A stretch of 64,000 bases of DNA from CBDESN01 sp965242495 (GTDB lineage Bacteria; Pseudomonadota; Alphaproteobacteria; MPNO01). Of the stretch, positions 16,350 through 29,715 are shown in pieces (the first letter of the stretch is position 1; each line of letters begins with the position of its first letter). The stretch is taken from positions 2,728,001 through 2,792,000 of the forward strand of contig OZ251446.1 of assembly GCA_965242495.1 (NCBI GenBank). The letters are read 5' to 3'. The notes under the pieces were generated by a model that saw only the letters and a program-made list of their open reading frames with translations, was not told where the DNA came from and ran no database searches. A program made the position numbers and the translations under genes.

Positions 16350-16996
16350 AGAGCCTGCCCCCGCGAAAGCGGGGGAATGACGAGAGGGGCCTGTAACGAC
16401 GGCCCGAGGGAGGCCGTCGGTCGAGGCGGATACGCCCAGGGACCCGTCCTTTCCCGCCCTGGATTCCCGCTTTCGCGGGAATGACGAGGAGGCTTGCGCC
16501 GACGCCCCAGGAAGGCCATCGGCTCGAGGCGGACAGGCCGACAATTCGTCATTCCCGCTTTCGAGCGTGTGAAGAAACCCTTGGCGTATCCGCCTCGAGC
16601 CGATGGCCTTCCCGGGGCCAGTGTCCCGGGGTCCCCCCCCTCGTCATTCCCGCGAAAGCGGGAATCCATATTCGTATTTCGATTCCTGTTTCCGTGGGGA
16701 CGAGGGGCCTGTGACGACGGCCCGAGGGAAGCCGTCGGTCGAGGCGGATACGCCCAGGGACCCGTCCTTTCCCGCCCTGGATTCCCGCTTTCGCGGGAAT
16801 GACGAGGGGGGTTGCGCCGACGCCCCAGGAAGGCCATCGGCTCGAGGGGGACAGGCCGACAATTCGTCATTCCCGCGAAAGCGGGAATCCATATTTGTAT
16901 CCCGTTTTCTGCTTTCGTGGAGGCGAGGAGGTTGTGACGACGGTCCGAGGGACGTCATCGGCTCGAGGCGGATACGTCGGATTTCTTCACACGCTC
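16350..16996. repeat. Cluster of REP palindromes and composite extragenic repeats
   Basis: About 650 bp without a gene. It is made of repeated palindromes of the type ATTCCCGCGAAAGCGGGAAT in both orientations (about 16366, 16466, 16643, 16786, 16869). They are interspersed with direct copies of GGCCATCGGCTCGAGGCGGA and of CGTCGGTCGAGGCGGATACGCCCAGGGACCCGTCC. The block 16560-16800 recurs at 21895-22140. A partial palindrome CTTTCGAGCGTGTGAAGAAA (16559, complement at 16983) is the end motif of MITE family B. No coding potential is recognised. Confidence 0.85.
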
Positions 16997-17080
16997 GAAA
17001 GCGGGAATCCAGGGCGGTCGCGCCCCGGCAGGACCCGATTTCTCAAACGGACACCCATATGTATTGAACCCGGACAGGCG
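16997..17080 (+). repeat. 84-bp dispersed repeat, copy 1
   Basis: This 84-bp stretch, from the REP half-site GAAAGCGGGAATCCAGGGCG to CATATGTATTGAACCCGGACAGGCG, recurs at 46539-46622 with about seven substitutions. Its right end shares the CATATGTATTGAAC motif with the ends of MITE family A. In both copies it ends immediately before a candidate promoter of the following gene. Confidence 0.7.
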
Positions 17081-17081
17081 A

Positions 17082-17110
17082 TTGACAGGGACGAGGGCCG
17101 GGAGGATACT
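17082..17110 (+). promoter_or_regulatory. Sigma70-type promoter for the PhyH-family gene
   Basis: A consensus -35 TTGACA (17082-17087) is followed by a 17-nt spacer and -10 GATACT (17105-17110). The start codon of the next gene is 33 bp downstream of the -10. Confidence 0.7.
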
Positions 17111-17142
17111 TCCCCGGACCGCCGCCTGCGCCCGGCCCGATC

Positions 17143-17976
17143 ATGCCCAAGCTCCTGACCGAAGCCCAGATCCGACAGTTTTGGGACGAAGGCTACGTCT
17201 TCCCGTTCGATTGCCTGAGCCCGGCCGAAGCGCTGAACCTTCGCGCCCGGTTCGAAGCCTATGAGGGGGCGGACGCGGAGGCCGCGCGCCAGCGCATCCG
17301 CGGCAAGGCGCATCTCGCCTTCCCCTGGCTGTTCGACGTCGCGCGCCATCCCGCCATCCTCGATGCGGTCGAGGACCTGGTGGGTCCCGACATCCTGATC
17401 TACATCTCGACCCTCTGGTTCAAGGACGCCCGCGATCCGGGCTACGTCTCCTGGCACCAGGACTCGGCCTATTACGGGCTCGACCCGCACGACGTCATCA
17501 CCCTGTGGCTGGGCCTGACCGACAGCAACCCGGGCAATGGATGCGTCCGCGTCATCCCGCGCTCGCATCTGGCGCCCGATCGGCGCCATGTCGAGACCTA
17601 CGCCGCCGACAACATGCTGGCGCGCGGCCAGACCATCGAGGGCATCGACGACTCGCAGGCCGTAGACCTCGAACTCGCGGCGGGGCAGTTCTCGATGCAT
17701 CACGAGCGCATGATCCACGGCTCGCTCGCCAACCGGTCCGACGACCGCCGGCTCGGCGTCTCCTTCACCTACCTGCCGACCTATGTGCGCTCGGTGGTGG
17801 GGCGGCATTCGGCGGCGTTGGTGCGGGGCGAGGACCGGCACGGCCATTGGGACGCCGACCCGGAGCCGCGCCGGGAGCTCGATCCGGCAGGGCTCGCGGC
17901 GATCGAGCGCTGGTTCGAGAGCTATCGCGACGCCCGGAATCTGCGGCAGGAATTCGAGCGCGACGCCGGCGGCTGA
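17143..17976 (+). CDS. Phytanoyl-CoA dioxygenase (PhyH) family Fe(II)/2-oxoglutarate oxygenase
   Basis: A 277-residue double-stranded beta-helix oxygenase. The metal-binding facial triad is visible as HxD in WHQDSAYYG (His105, Asp107) and a distal His192 in MIHGSLANRS. Arg203 in DDRRLGV is well placed to bind 2-oxoglutarate. TLWLGLTDSNPGNGCVRVIP, then RSH, is the family core. Because the Asp of HxD is present it should be a hydroxylase rather than a halogenase, which has Ala or Gly there. It appears monocistronic, with its own TTGACA promoter. The substrate cannot be inferred from neighbours. Confidence 0.88.
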   Translation: MPKLLTEAQIRQFWDEGYVFPFDCLSPAEALNLRARFEAYEGADAEAARQRIRGKAHLAFPWLFDVARHPAILDAVEDLVGPDILIYISTLWFKDARDPGYVSWHQDSAYYGLDPHDVITLWLGLTDSNPGNGCVRVIPRSHLAPDRRHVETYAADNMLARGQTIEGIDDSQAVDLELAAGQFSMHHERMIHGSLANRSDDRRLGVSFTYLPTYVRSVVGRHSAALVRGEDRHGHWDADPEPRRELDPAGLAAIERWFESYRDARNLRQEFERDAGG

Positions 17977-17987
17977 CGGCGACGTCG

Positions 17988-18068
17988 CGGCGCGCGACCG
18001 GAACGGGTCGCCCGCGCCGGCGCGGGCCGAGAAATACGCCCAGGCGCGGTTGGCGGAAAGCGGGCCGG
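17988..18068 (-). repeat. 81-bp direct repeat, left copy (copy of an aldolase gene 3' end)
   Basis: This segment matches 24308-24388 in the same orientation, with about eight differences by eye. The right copy contains the last codons of the class II aldolase gene, and on the minus strand the left copy still reads NRAWAYFSARAG. The two copies bracket the restriction-modification/IS block, with the halves of higA just inside. This resembles attachment-site duplication or the footprint of a tandem duplication. Confidence 0.75.
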
Positions 18069-18070
18069 GC

Positions 18071-18208
18071 TCACGCCGCTTCGCGCGGACGGACGGCGCG
18101 CAAGGCGGCGGCTTCGTCCCGCGCCGCGATCTCGGGCTCGTAGCGGTTCTGAAGGTTCATCCAGCTCCGGGCGTCGGTGTTGAAATACCGCGCCGGACGC
18201 AGCGCGCT
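18071..18208 (-). pseudogene. higA antitoxin, C-terminal half (separated)
   Basis: On the minus strand this frame reads SALRPARYFNTDARSWMNLQ then NRYEPEIAARDEAA, with a stop at 18071-18073. It matches the C-terminal part of HigA/VapI-type antitoxins (TALRLARYFGTSPEFWLNLQ in the family). The N-terminal helix-turn-helix half is missing here but present at 24055-24276, ending at the matching point (VTADAS). The gene was therefore split by the intervening 5.8 kb. Bases 18209-18512 hold no recognisable gene. Confidence 0.7.
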
Positions 18209-18512
18209 CGGGTGTGAGGACCGAACGCCGGCTGGCGTTTGCATCGCTCTCCCTTCCTGCTCATGGGGTTGGGGCCACGTGAACCGTTGTCGCTTCAACG
18301 GGTTGACCCGAACCGCGTCCGAGCGGCGGCGTCCGCTGCGCATGTGGGGAAACGGCTCCCGAACCGTCGCGCGGCTTCCGAACGTCGGTATGGGAAGCGC
18401 GATGAATGGCGCAACCGCGTTCGGGTTGGCGACCGGGAACGGATCGCATATGACCATGCAAGCGCCGTCGCGGACGGCGCCTGCATGATGGGATGGGCTT
18501 GGCGACAACGGG

Positions 18513-21500
18513 ATGATGGTCGGAACTAACGCGAAGCTCGCGGCGGCGGTGGAAGCGTACTTCGCTGATCTGCGGCGGGTGCGGGCTTCGGGCGGGGCGA
18601 CCGGGGAGCGGTCGAGCTACGGGCCGCTCGCGAACCTGCTCAACGCGGTGGGCGCGACGCTCAAGCCGAAGGTGTTCTGCGTCCAAGAGCTGGCCGACCA
18701 GGGCGCGGGTCATCCCGATTTCGGCCTCTATACGGCCCGACAGGTTCAACGGGGCCGGCCGCGCGAGGGGCAAACGCCGGAACGCGGCGTCATCGAAGTG
18801 AAGGCGGTCGATGACGACGCTTGGCTGACCGCGGCGGGCGATCAGGTAAGCCGCTATTGGAGCCGCTACCGGCTGGTCCTGGCGACGAACACGCGCGACT
18901 TCGTGCTGGTGGGGGAGGACGCGACGGGCCGCCCGGCGCGACTGGAGAGCCTGCGGCTGGCGGACAGCGCCGAAGACTTCCGCCGCAAGCTGGAGACGCC
19001 GCGCGCCTTCGCCCGCGAGGTGGGCGCGGGTCTTGGCGAGTATCTCGCCCGCGCGCTGTCGCACCGGGCGGCGCTGGCCGAGCCGCGGGACCTGGCGTGG
19101 CTGCTGGCGTCCCATGCCCGCGACGGTCTGGCGCGCGTCGAGGCGGCGGGGGAAGCGCCGGCGCTGGCGGCGGTGCGTTCGGCGCTGGAAGAAGCGTTGG
19201 GCGTTCGCTTCGAGGGGGAGCGGGGGGTGCGGTTCTTCCGCTCGACGCTGGTGCAGACGCTGTTCTACGGCGTGTTCGCCGCCTGGGTGCTGTGGGCGCG
19301 GCGGACGCCGCCGCCGACGGGGCCGTTCAACTGGCATGAAGCCGTCTGGCACCTGCGCGCTCCGGTGCTGGCGGCGTTGTTCGCGCAACTCTCGCAACCG
19401 AGCCGGTTGCAACCGCTTGGCTTGGTGGAAGTGTTGGACTGGACGGCGGCTGCGCTGGACCGGGTGGACCGTGCGGCGTTCTTCTCCCGCTTCGACGAGG
19501 GCGCGGCCGTGCCCTACTTCTACGAACCCTTCCTGGAGGCGTTCGACCCCGAACTCCGCAAGCAACTCGGCGTCTGGTACACGCCTTTGGAAGTGGTGCG
19601 CTACATGGTGGCGCGGGTGGACCGGGCGCTGAAGGACGATCTGGGCATCGCGGAGGGCTTGGCGGCGGAGAACGTCTACATTCTGGACCCGTGCTGCGGC
19701 ACCGGAGCCTACCTTGCGGAAGTCTTGCGCCGTATCGCGTCCAACCTGGAGAGCCAAGGTCTCGGCGCACTCGCCGGCGCGCGGGTGAAGCAGGCGGTGC
19801 TGTCGCGCGTGTTCGGGTTCGAGATCATGCCGGCGCCGTTCGTGGTGGCGCATCTGCAAGTGGGGCTGGCGCTGCGGGAACTCGACGCGCCGCTTGCGGA
19901 CGACGGAACGGAGCGCGCCGGGGTGTTCCTGACCAATGCGCTCACCGGCTGGGGGCCGCGGGTGACGAAGCCGCTGCCCTTCCCCGAACTCGAAGAAGAA
20001 CGCGACCGGGCGGAGCGGGTGAAGCGCGATGCGCCGATCCTCGTGATCATCGGCAACCCGCCCTATAACGGCTTCGCCGGCATGGCGGTGGAGGAGGAGC
20101 GGGAACTCTCCGACGCCTACCGTTCGACGAAGCGGGCGCGGCGGCCGGAGGGCCAGGGTCTGAACGATCTCTACGTCCGCTTCTTCCGCATGGCGGAGCG
20201 GCGGATCGCGGAGAAGACGGGTCGGGGCGTGGTGTGCTTCATCTCCAACTACTCCTGGCTCGACGGGCTGTCGTTCACGGGGATGCGGGAACGCTACCTG
20301 GAGGCGTTCGACGCCATCCGCATCGACAACCTGCATGGCGATCGCATCGTCTCGGAATACGCGCCCGACGGGCGGACCAGCGAAACGGTGTTCGCCTTGC
20401 AAGGACAATCGCCGGGGATCAAGGTCGGGACCGGCATCGCGCTGCTGTCGAGGTCGGGCGCCGGCGGGTCGGCGAGCGGACGCATCCTGTATCGCGATTT
20501 CCATCAGGCAAGGGCTGCCGACAGGCGGCAAGCGATGCTGGCGAGCCTGGATGCGCCCGACGTCGATGCGGGTTACTCGGCCCTGGAGCCGGCGCTTCGC
20601 CTTGGTTTGCCGTTCAAGCCGATGGCGGTGAGCGCGGGCTGGTTCGACTGGCCGTCCCTGCCCGATCAATTCCCCGTGTCGTTCCCGGGAGTGGAGACCG
20701 CCCGTGACGTATTTCTCGTCGACACGGATCTCGACCGGCTCCGTGCGCGCATCGGCGACTACTTTGATCCGGCTTTGAGCCATGAGGAGATCGCCCGACG
20801 TTATCCGGCTGCGATGAAAAATACATCGGGCTTCGACGCCCGCTCCGTGCGCGGTGTGCGTTTGGAACGCGGCGGTCCGAACGAGAACGGATTCATTCGC
20901 CATGCCTATCGTCCGTTCGACGATCGATGGCTCTATTGGGAGGCGGACGGCGGTTTGCTCAGGCGACCGGTCGGCGATTACCGACCGCATGTATTCCAAG
21001 GGAATCTGTGGATATGCAATGCGCAGCACGTGCGGAAGGGTGCGGAGGAACCGCAGGCGTACTTCACGCGACACATGGGCGCGCGGCACTTGATCGAACG
21101 CGGCGCCAACTGGTTCCCCGCTTGGCTCCGCGATGATGGCGAAGACACGAACCGCCGCCCGAACCTGTCGGGCGCGGCGCGCCGCTACCTCGACCGCCTC
21201 GGCCTCGATGTCGAGGACCTGTTCCATCACGTCCTCGTCACCCTCCACGACCCCGCCTATCGCAAGGCCAACGCCGGGGCGTTGCGCATGGAATGGCCCC
21301 GCATCCCCCTCCCCGGCTGGCCCGACGGCGCCGCGGACCCCAACGCGGCGGCGACCCTCGCCCGCTCCGCCGAACGCGGCCGCGAACTCGCCGCCCTGCT
21401 CGATCCCGAAACCTCCGTCCCCGGCGTCACGCAAGGCCCGCTGCGCCCGGAAGCCGCCGCCATCGCCGTCCCCGCCACCACGAGCGGCCGCAACATGACG

Positions 21501-21851
21501 GGCGCCGACTTCGCCCTCACCGCCGGTTGGGGCCATGTCGGCGCCGCCGGCGCCGTCATGCCCGGCCAGGGCCGCGCCGTCGAACGCCCCTACGCCCCGG
21601 AGGAACGCAAGGCCCTCGCCGCCGCCCTCCCCGCCCTGGGCGAAACCACCTTCGACATCCACCTGAACGCCAACGCCTTCTGGCGCAACGTCCCCGCCAA
21701 TGTCTGGCGCTACAAACTCGGCGGCTACCAAGCCCTCAAGAAGTGGCTCTCCTACCGCGAACACTTCATCCTGCGCCGCCCGCTGACTCCCGAAGAGATC
21801 CAACACTTCACCGACACCGCAAGGCGCATCGCGGCGATAACGTGTAGATGA
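18513..21851 (+). CDS. Single-chain restriction-modification enzyme (type IIG/ISP-like, N6-adenine methyltransferase with nuclease)
   Basis: An 1112-residue protein. Residues 68-97 carry a PD-(D/E)xK pattern (HPDFGLY, later GVIEVKA with Glu95 and Lys97), suggesting an N-terminal endonuclease. Residues ~390-650 are the gamma-class N6-adenine methyltransferase core, with SAM motif I DPCCGTGAY (~392) and catalytic motif IV GNPPYNG (~514). The long C-terminal region with KNTSGFDARSVRGVRL and IRHAYRPFDDRWLYW resembles the target-recognition part of type ISP enzymes. No helicase motifs are present between nuclease and methyltransferase, so it is shorter than classical ISP proteins (~1500-1600 residues). 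It has no separate specificity or restriction subunit nearby. It lies on a segment bounded by direct repeats, as expected for a mobile defence gene. Recognition sequence unknown. Confidence 0.85.
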   Translation: MMVGTNAKLAAAVEAYFADLRRVRASGGATGERSSYGPLANLLNAVGATLKPKVFCVQELADQGAGHPDFGLYTARQVQRGRPREGQTPERGVIEVKAVDDDAWLTAAGDQVSRYWSRYRLVLATNTRDFVLVGEDATGRPARLESLRLADSAEDFRRKLETPRAFAREVGAGLGEYLARALSHRAALAEPRDLAWLLASHARDGLARVEAAGEAPALAAVRSALEEALGVRFEGERGVRFFRSTLVQTLFYGVFAAWVLWARRTPPPTGPFNWHEAVWHLRAPVLAALFAQLSQPSRLQPLGLVEVLDWTAAALDRVDRAAFFSRFDEGAAVPYFYEPFLEAFDPELRKQLGVWYTPLEVVRYMVARVDRALKDDLGIAEGLAAENVYILDPCCGTGAYLAEVLRRIASNLESQGLGALAGARVKQAVLSRVFGFEIMPAPFVVAHLQVGLALRELDAPLADDGTERAGVFLTNALTGWGPRVTKPLPFPELEEERDRAERVKRDAPILVIIGNPPYNGFAGMAVEEERELSDAYRSTKRARRPEGQGLNDLYVRFFRMAERRIAEKTGRGVVCFISNYSWLDGLSFTGMRERYLEAFDAIRIDNLHGDRIVSEYAPDGRTSETVFALQGQSPGIKVGTGIALLSRSGAGGSASGRILYRDFHQARAADRRQAMLASLDAPDVDAGYSALEPALRLGLPFKPMAVSAGWFDWPSLPDQFPVSFPGVETARDVFLVDTDLDRLRARIGDYFDPALSHEEIARRYPAAMKNTSGFDARSVRGVRLERGGPNENGFIRHAYRPFDDRWLYWEADGGLLRRPVGDYRPHVFQGNLWICNAQHVRKGAEEPQAYFTRHMGARHLIERGANWFPAWLRDDGEDTNRRPNLSGAARRYLDRLGLDVEDLFHHVLVTLHDPAYRKANAGALRMEWPRIPLPGWPDGAADPNAAATLARSAERGRELAALLDPETSVPGVTQGPLRPEAAAIAVPATTSGRNMTGADFALTAGWGHVGAAGAVMPGQGRAVERPYAPEERKALAAALPALGETTFDIHLNANAFWRNVPANVWRYKLGGYQALKKWLSYREHFILRRPLTPEEIQHFTDTARRIAAITCR

Positions 21852-21894
21852 CAGCGCGCGCGCTAAGCGCTGCGCATCCATGGCGCACGCAAGC

Positions 21895-22145
21895 GAGCGT
21901 GTGAAGAAACCCTTGGCGTATCCGCCTCGAGCCGATGGCCTTCCCGGGGCCAGTGTCCCGGGGTCCCCCCCCCCCCTCGTCATTCCCGCGAAAGCGGGAA
22001 TCCATATTCGTATCCCGATTCCTGCTTCCGTGGGGACGAGGGGCCTGTGACGACGGCTCGGGGGAAGCCGTCGGTCGAGGCGGATACGCCCAAAGACTCG
22101 TCCTTTCCTGCCCTGGATTCCCGCTTTCGAGCGTGTGAAGGAATC
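21895..22145. repeat. REP/composite repeat block, second copy
   Basis: A near copy of 16560-16800: GAGCGTGTGAAGAAACCCTT, then CTCGAGCCGATGGCC, a run of 12 C starting at 21965, the palindrome ATTCCCGCGAAAGCGGGAAT, and CGTCGGTCGAGGCGGATACG. It directly abuts the left flank of the IS1182-like element. There is no coding content. Confidence 0.8.
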
Positions 22146-23690
22146 TTGGCGTTCGTTAGGGATAGGACCCTGCCGGTTCGGTGTGGCGGTCGTGCGGCGG
22201 CGGCGGGTTAGGGCGTTGGGTGGTGGGTTCGTCCGGCGCGGCGGCGGTCGTGCGCGGCGGCGGGTTTCAAGCCGCTCCCGGCATGGGTCGGGCAAGGGGC
22301 GGGGCGGCGGCAGGGCGGGTTGCGATGCTCATCCGGCCATACAGGCGAGCCGATGACCGCGCCACAGATTGTGCGCCAGAGCGTGCAGCAACGCCACCGC
22401 CCGCACCTTGGCAAGCCCGCGGACCACAAGGCGGCCCAATCCCCGTTGCTTGACGACGCCATTGACCCCCTCGACCCTCATGCGACGACGATAGATCGTT
22501 TGCCCCGCCTCGCTCGCCATGCGCGCGCGCCAAGCCTGCAACACAACCGGTTCGCCGGCGCGCCCGCGTTCACGACGGCGCACGCTCTCGGCTTTCGCCG
22601 CCTGTTTCACCGGAGCCGGCGGCGTGTAAACCTCCACCCCCTTCCCACCCAACGCCAGCACGTCCTTGCGCGCGCCATAGCGCGTATCCGCCAGCAAGCG
22701 CGCCGGGCGCGCGCCATAGCGCCGCTCGATCTGCTCAACCATCGAACCCGCCAAACCCGCGTCGTTGCGACGATCCGTCTCCTGGACCCCCACAATGACG
22801 TGACTATCGGTGCTCACCGCCAATTGGAGATTGTACCCCGCCCCCACACCGCCGTCGGCAAACCGCATCCGGCGCGCCTGCGCATCCGTCGTCGAGACCT
22901 TCGGCCCCGGCTTCTTCTTCTCCGCCTTCTTGTGCGTCCGAGACCGCCCCGCCTTCTCCGCGCGCAACGCCGCAAGCTGTTTCCGCGCCGCCGCAACCTT
23001 CTCCGCAAGCTCGCGTTCGGCCCGCGCCCGCGCCGCGCGAAGACGCCGCGACCCGGCCGCCGGATCGCTCGCCAACTCCGACCTCAGCGCCGCAACCCGT
23101 TCCCGCGCCGCCGCCTCGTAGCCCGACAAACCCCGCTCGCCGCGAAACGAACCCGAACCCGCGCTCGCTCGAACCTTCGTCCCGTCAACCGCCACCTCCT
23201 CCAAACTCACCATCCCCGACGCCACAAGCGCCGCAACCTGCTCGCTCAATAGACCATCCAGCACAGCCCCATGCCCACCCCGGAAATCGCTCAGACCATG
23301 GTAGTTCACTCGCACACCTCCACACAGCCACCGATACGCCATGTCACTCTCGCACAGATGCGCAAGACGACGCGCCGAACCCACTCCCTCCAACGTCGCG
23401 TACAGCCACAACGCCAACAAAACCGCAGGGTCCGCCGCAGGCCGACCCGAACCATGCTCACGAGAACCGATCCGCGCATAAAACGCGCTCAGATCCATGC
23501 CCGACACGAAACCCCAAACCACACGCGCCCGATGATCCGGCGCAAGCGTCCCATCCAAATCCACCATCCGCCACTCCAACTGATGACGATCCGGGCGCAT
23601 GCAGCGAGCACCTCCCACAACCGACATAACAACCCTCCCTCACAAACCAACGACCAACCCACAGAATCACGACCCATCCCAAACGCCAAG
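22146..23690 (-). mobile_element. IS1182-like insertion sequence (approximate limits)
   Basis: A single transposase gene occupies most of the element. Both flanks end in the same motif in inverted orientation (CGCTTTCGAGCGTGTGAAG at about 22125 and its complement at 23693-23715), followed inward by similar TTGGCGTT. Exact terminal inverted repeats and a target duplication could not be separated from these repeats, so the limits are approximate. Confidence 0.6.
22329..23627 (-). CDS. IS1182-family (IS5 superfamily) DDE transposase
   Basis: A 432-residue protein that appears intact. The N-terminal domain (YARIGSREHGSGRPAADPAV then LLALWLYATLEGVGSARRLA) and DUF772-type region are followed by the DDE catalytic core: VAVDGTKVRASA (first Asp), a Lys-rich linker, LADTRYGARKDV (second Asp) and RRRMRVEGVNGVVKQRGLGR (Glu). 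The ending RAVALLHALAHNLWRG is typical. Being full length, the element may still be active. It lies within the block that splits higA. Confidence 0.9.
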   Translation of the reverse strand: MSVVGGARCMRPDRHQLEWRMVDLDGTLAPDHRARVVWGFVSGMDLSAFYARIGSREHGSGRPAADPAVLLALWLYATLEGVGSARRLAHLCESDMAYRWLCGGVRVNYHGLSDFRGGHGAVLDGLLSEQVAALVASGMVSLEEVAVDGTKVRASAGSGSFRGERGLSGYEAAARERVAALRSELASDPAAGSRRLRAARARAERELAEKVAAARKQLAALRAEKAGRSRTHKKAEKKKPGPKVSTTDAQARRMRFADGGVGAGYNLQLAVSTDSHVIVGVQETDRRNDAGLAGSMVEQIERRYGARPARLLADTRYGARKDVLALGGKGVEVYTPPAPVKQAAKAESVRRRERGRAGEPVVLQAWRARMASEAGQTIYRRRMRVEGVNGVVKQRGLGRLVVRGLAKVRAVALLHALAHNLWRGHRLACMAG

Positions 23691-23877
23691 GGGTTCTTCA
23701 CACGCTCGAAAGCGGGAATGACGAGAGAGGGGGCCGCGACGGCCTCCCTCGGGCCGTCGCTACAAGCCTCTCCCGTCATTCCCACGCGCCCGGGAATTTC
23801 GCGCGCTTGGTCGGCTGAACCGACGCCCACGCGGACGTCTCGGGATTTCTTCACACGCTCGAAAGCGGGAATCCATT

Positions 23878-23900
23878 CCCCCCCCCCCCCCCCCCCCCCC
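23878..23900. repeat. Poly-C tract of 23 bases
   Basis: An uninterrupted run of 23 C lies between a REP half-site and the higA N-terminal fragment. No -35/-10 pair flanks it on either strand. It is the longest homopolymer in the window and its length is probably unstable. Confidence 0.9.
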
Positions 23901-24054
23901 GGAGCCGCCGGCGCCCGGGCAAGCGGCCGACCAGGGGCGGGTTCTCGCCGAACATGACGGCATGGCTGGCATAGGCGTGGCGAAGATCGTGAAGACGGAG
24001 GCCGGGCAAGCCCGCCTCGACGCGGATGCGACTCCAACGGACGTTTCCGCCGGT

Positions 24055-24276
24055 TCACGCGATGGCGGACACCCAACCGGAGGGGATCGACGATGCGTCG
24101 GCGGTGACGCCCCGGCGGCCGCGGACGATCTCGTCGATCCGCGCCGGCGTCGCGCCGATCGCCTTCGCCAGTGCGGCGGCGGACAACGCGAAGGGCTCCA
24201 TGCAGTCGCGCTTTGGAGCCTCGCCCGGACGGACCGGCTCCAGTCGGGTCATGTCGTCCAGGTCCTCGGGATGCAA
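24055..24276 (-). pseudogene. higA antitoxin, N-terminal half (separated)
   Basis: The minus-strand frame reads MTRLEPVRPGEAPKRDCMEP, then FALSAAALAKAIGATPARID and EIVRGRRGVTADAS. This is the helix-turn-helix half of a HigA-type antitoxin. From about 24091 the homology stops and unrelated residues run to a stop at 24055-24057. The missing C-terminal half is at 18071-18208. No HigB toxin gene fits in the 42 bp between this fragment and the aldolase stop, so the module is defunct. Confidence 0.72.
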
Positions 24277-24307
24277 CGCCGGATCGCGGGCCGCCGGAAC
24301 AAGGCGC

Positions 24308-24388
24308 CGGCGCGCGATCAGAACAGGTCGCCGACGCCGGCGCGGGCCGAGAAATACTCCCAGGCGCGGTTGGTGGAAAGCGGGCCGG
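24308..24388 (-). repeat. 81-bp direct repeat, right copy
   Basis: The counterpart of 17988-18068. It covers the last 20 or so codons of the class II aldolase gene and a few bases beyond. It is the probable original copy because the gene is intact here. Confidence 0.75.
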
Positions 24389-25037
24389 TGAAGGTCCGGG
24401 TGCAGGCCTCGATCTCGCCCGGGCTCAGATAGGCGACCTCCCCCAACCGCATCGCGTCCATCTGGAGCCGGGCGTTGACCTGGAGATAGATCGACCGCAT
24501 CACCGCGTGCCGGATCGTGGCCCCCGAGACCGCGCAGCCATGGCCGCGCATCAGCACCACCGAATGGCCGCCGAGCGTGGCCGCGAGATCGCGCCCCTCC
24601 TCCATCCGGGTGACCAGCAGGTCGGTGTCGCCGAACTTGTCGCGGATGTCCCAGACCGGCGCCTCCGCGCCGATCGCCGCCGCGACGTGGGCCACGGGGC
24701 GCAACGGCGTGCGCGAGATGGTGAACGGGATCACCTCGTAGGCGTGGTTGTGGACGACCGACGTCACGTCGGCGCGCGCCTCGTAGATGCCGCCATGGAT
24801 GGGGCGCTCGGAATAGAGCGCCCGGTCGCCGGCGTCGATCGGCTCGCCGTCGAGGGTGAACTCCAGGATGTCGTCGAGCGTCACCAGTGCGGGGCTTCGC
24901 GAACGCGCCATGAGATAGCGCCCGGGATCGCCCGGATGGCGCATGGTGACGTGGCCGTAGGCGTCGACGACGCCCTCGCGGGCGAGGATGCGGTTGGCGA
25001 CGACTACGTCGCGCCTGGCCCGTTCGAGCTCGTCCAT
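24318..25037 (-). CDS. Class II aldolase/adducin-family protein
   Basis: A 239-residue cytosolic protein of the AraD/FucA/adducin fold. Zn ligands are recognisable in SVVHNHAYEVIPF (two His) and LMRGHGCAVSGAT (His); the N-terminal VDAYGHVTMRHPG is also conserved. Enzymes of this group cleave or epimerise phosphorylated sugars or decarboxylate related acids, and the specific reaction is not evident. The start at 25037 (MDELERARRDVV) begins the homology; an ATG 18 codons upstream adds a non-conserved stretch. It follows gltB on the same strand at 95 bp. A piece of its 3' end is duplicated at 17988-18068. Confidence 0.85.
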   Translation of the reverse strand: MDELERARRDVVVANRILAREGVVDAYGHVTMRHPGDPGRYLMARSRSPALVTLDDILEFTLDGEPIDAGDRALYSERPIHGGIYEARADVTSVVHNHAYEVIPFTISRTPLRPVAHVAAAIGAEAPVWDIRDKFGDTDLLVTRMEEGRDLAATLGGHSVVLMRGHGCAVSGATIRHAVMRSIYLQVNARLQMDAMRLGEVAYLSPGEIEACTRTFTGPLSTNRAWEYFSARAGVGDLF

Positions 25038-25131
25038 CGCCGTCGCCCTCTCCGTCGCCGCGCGCCCGGCGGCCCGTCCCGCTTCTACCATGGCGGGCCG
25101 GGCGCGGGCGAGCCCGCCTCGTCCCGCCGCC

Positions 25132-29694
<4,563 letters not shown>

Positions 29695-29715
29695 CGTCCG
29701 TCTCCCGTCGTCCGC

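Noticed and set aside
16350..16996. Repeated palindromes as a CRISPR array
   Set aside because: Unit spacing is irregular, the intervening sequences are themselves repeated rather than unique, and no cas genes are present in the window.
17143..17976. PhyH-family protein as a non-heme iron halogenase
   Set aside because: Halogenases of this fold replace the Asp of HxD with Ala or Gly; here WHQD keeps the Asp.
18261..22295. A 1344-codon minus-strand frame opposite the restriction-modification gene
   Set aside because: It is antisense to conserved methyltransferase motifs; only its final part, before 18261 in another frame, has meaning as the higA fragment.
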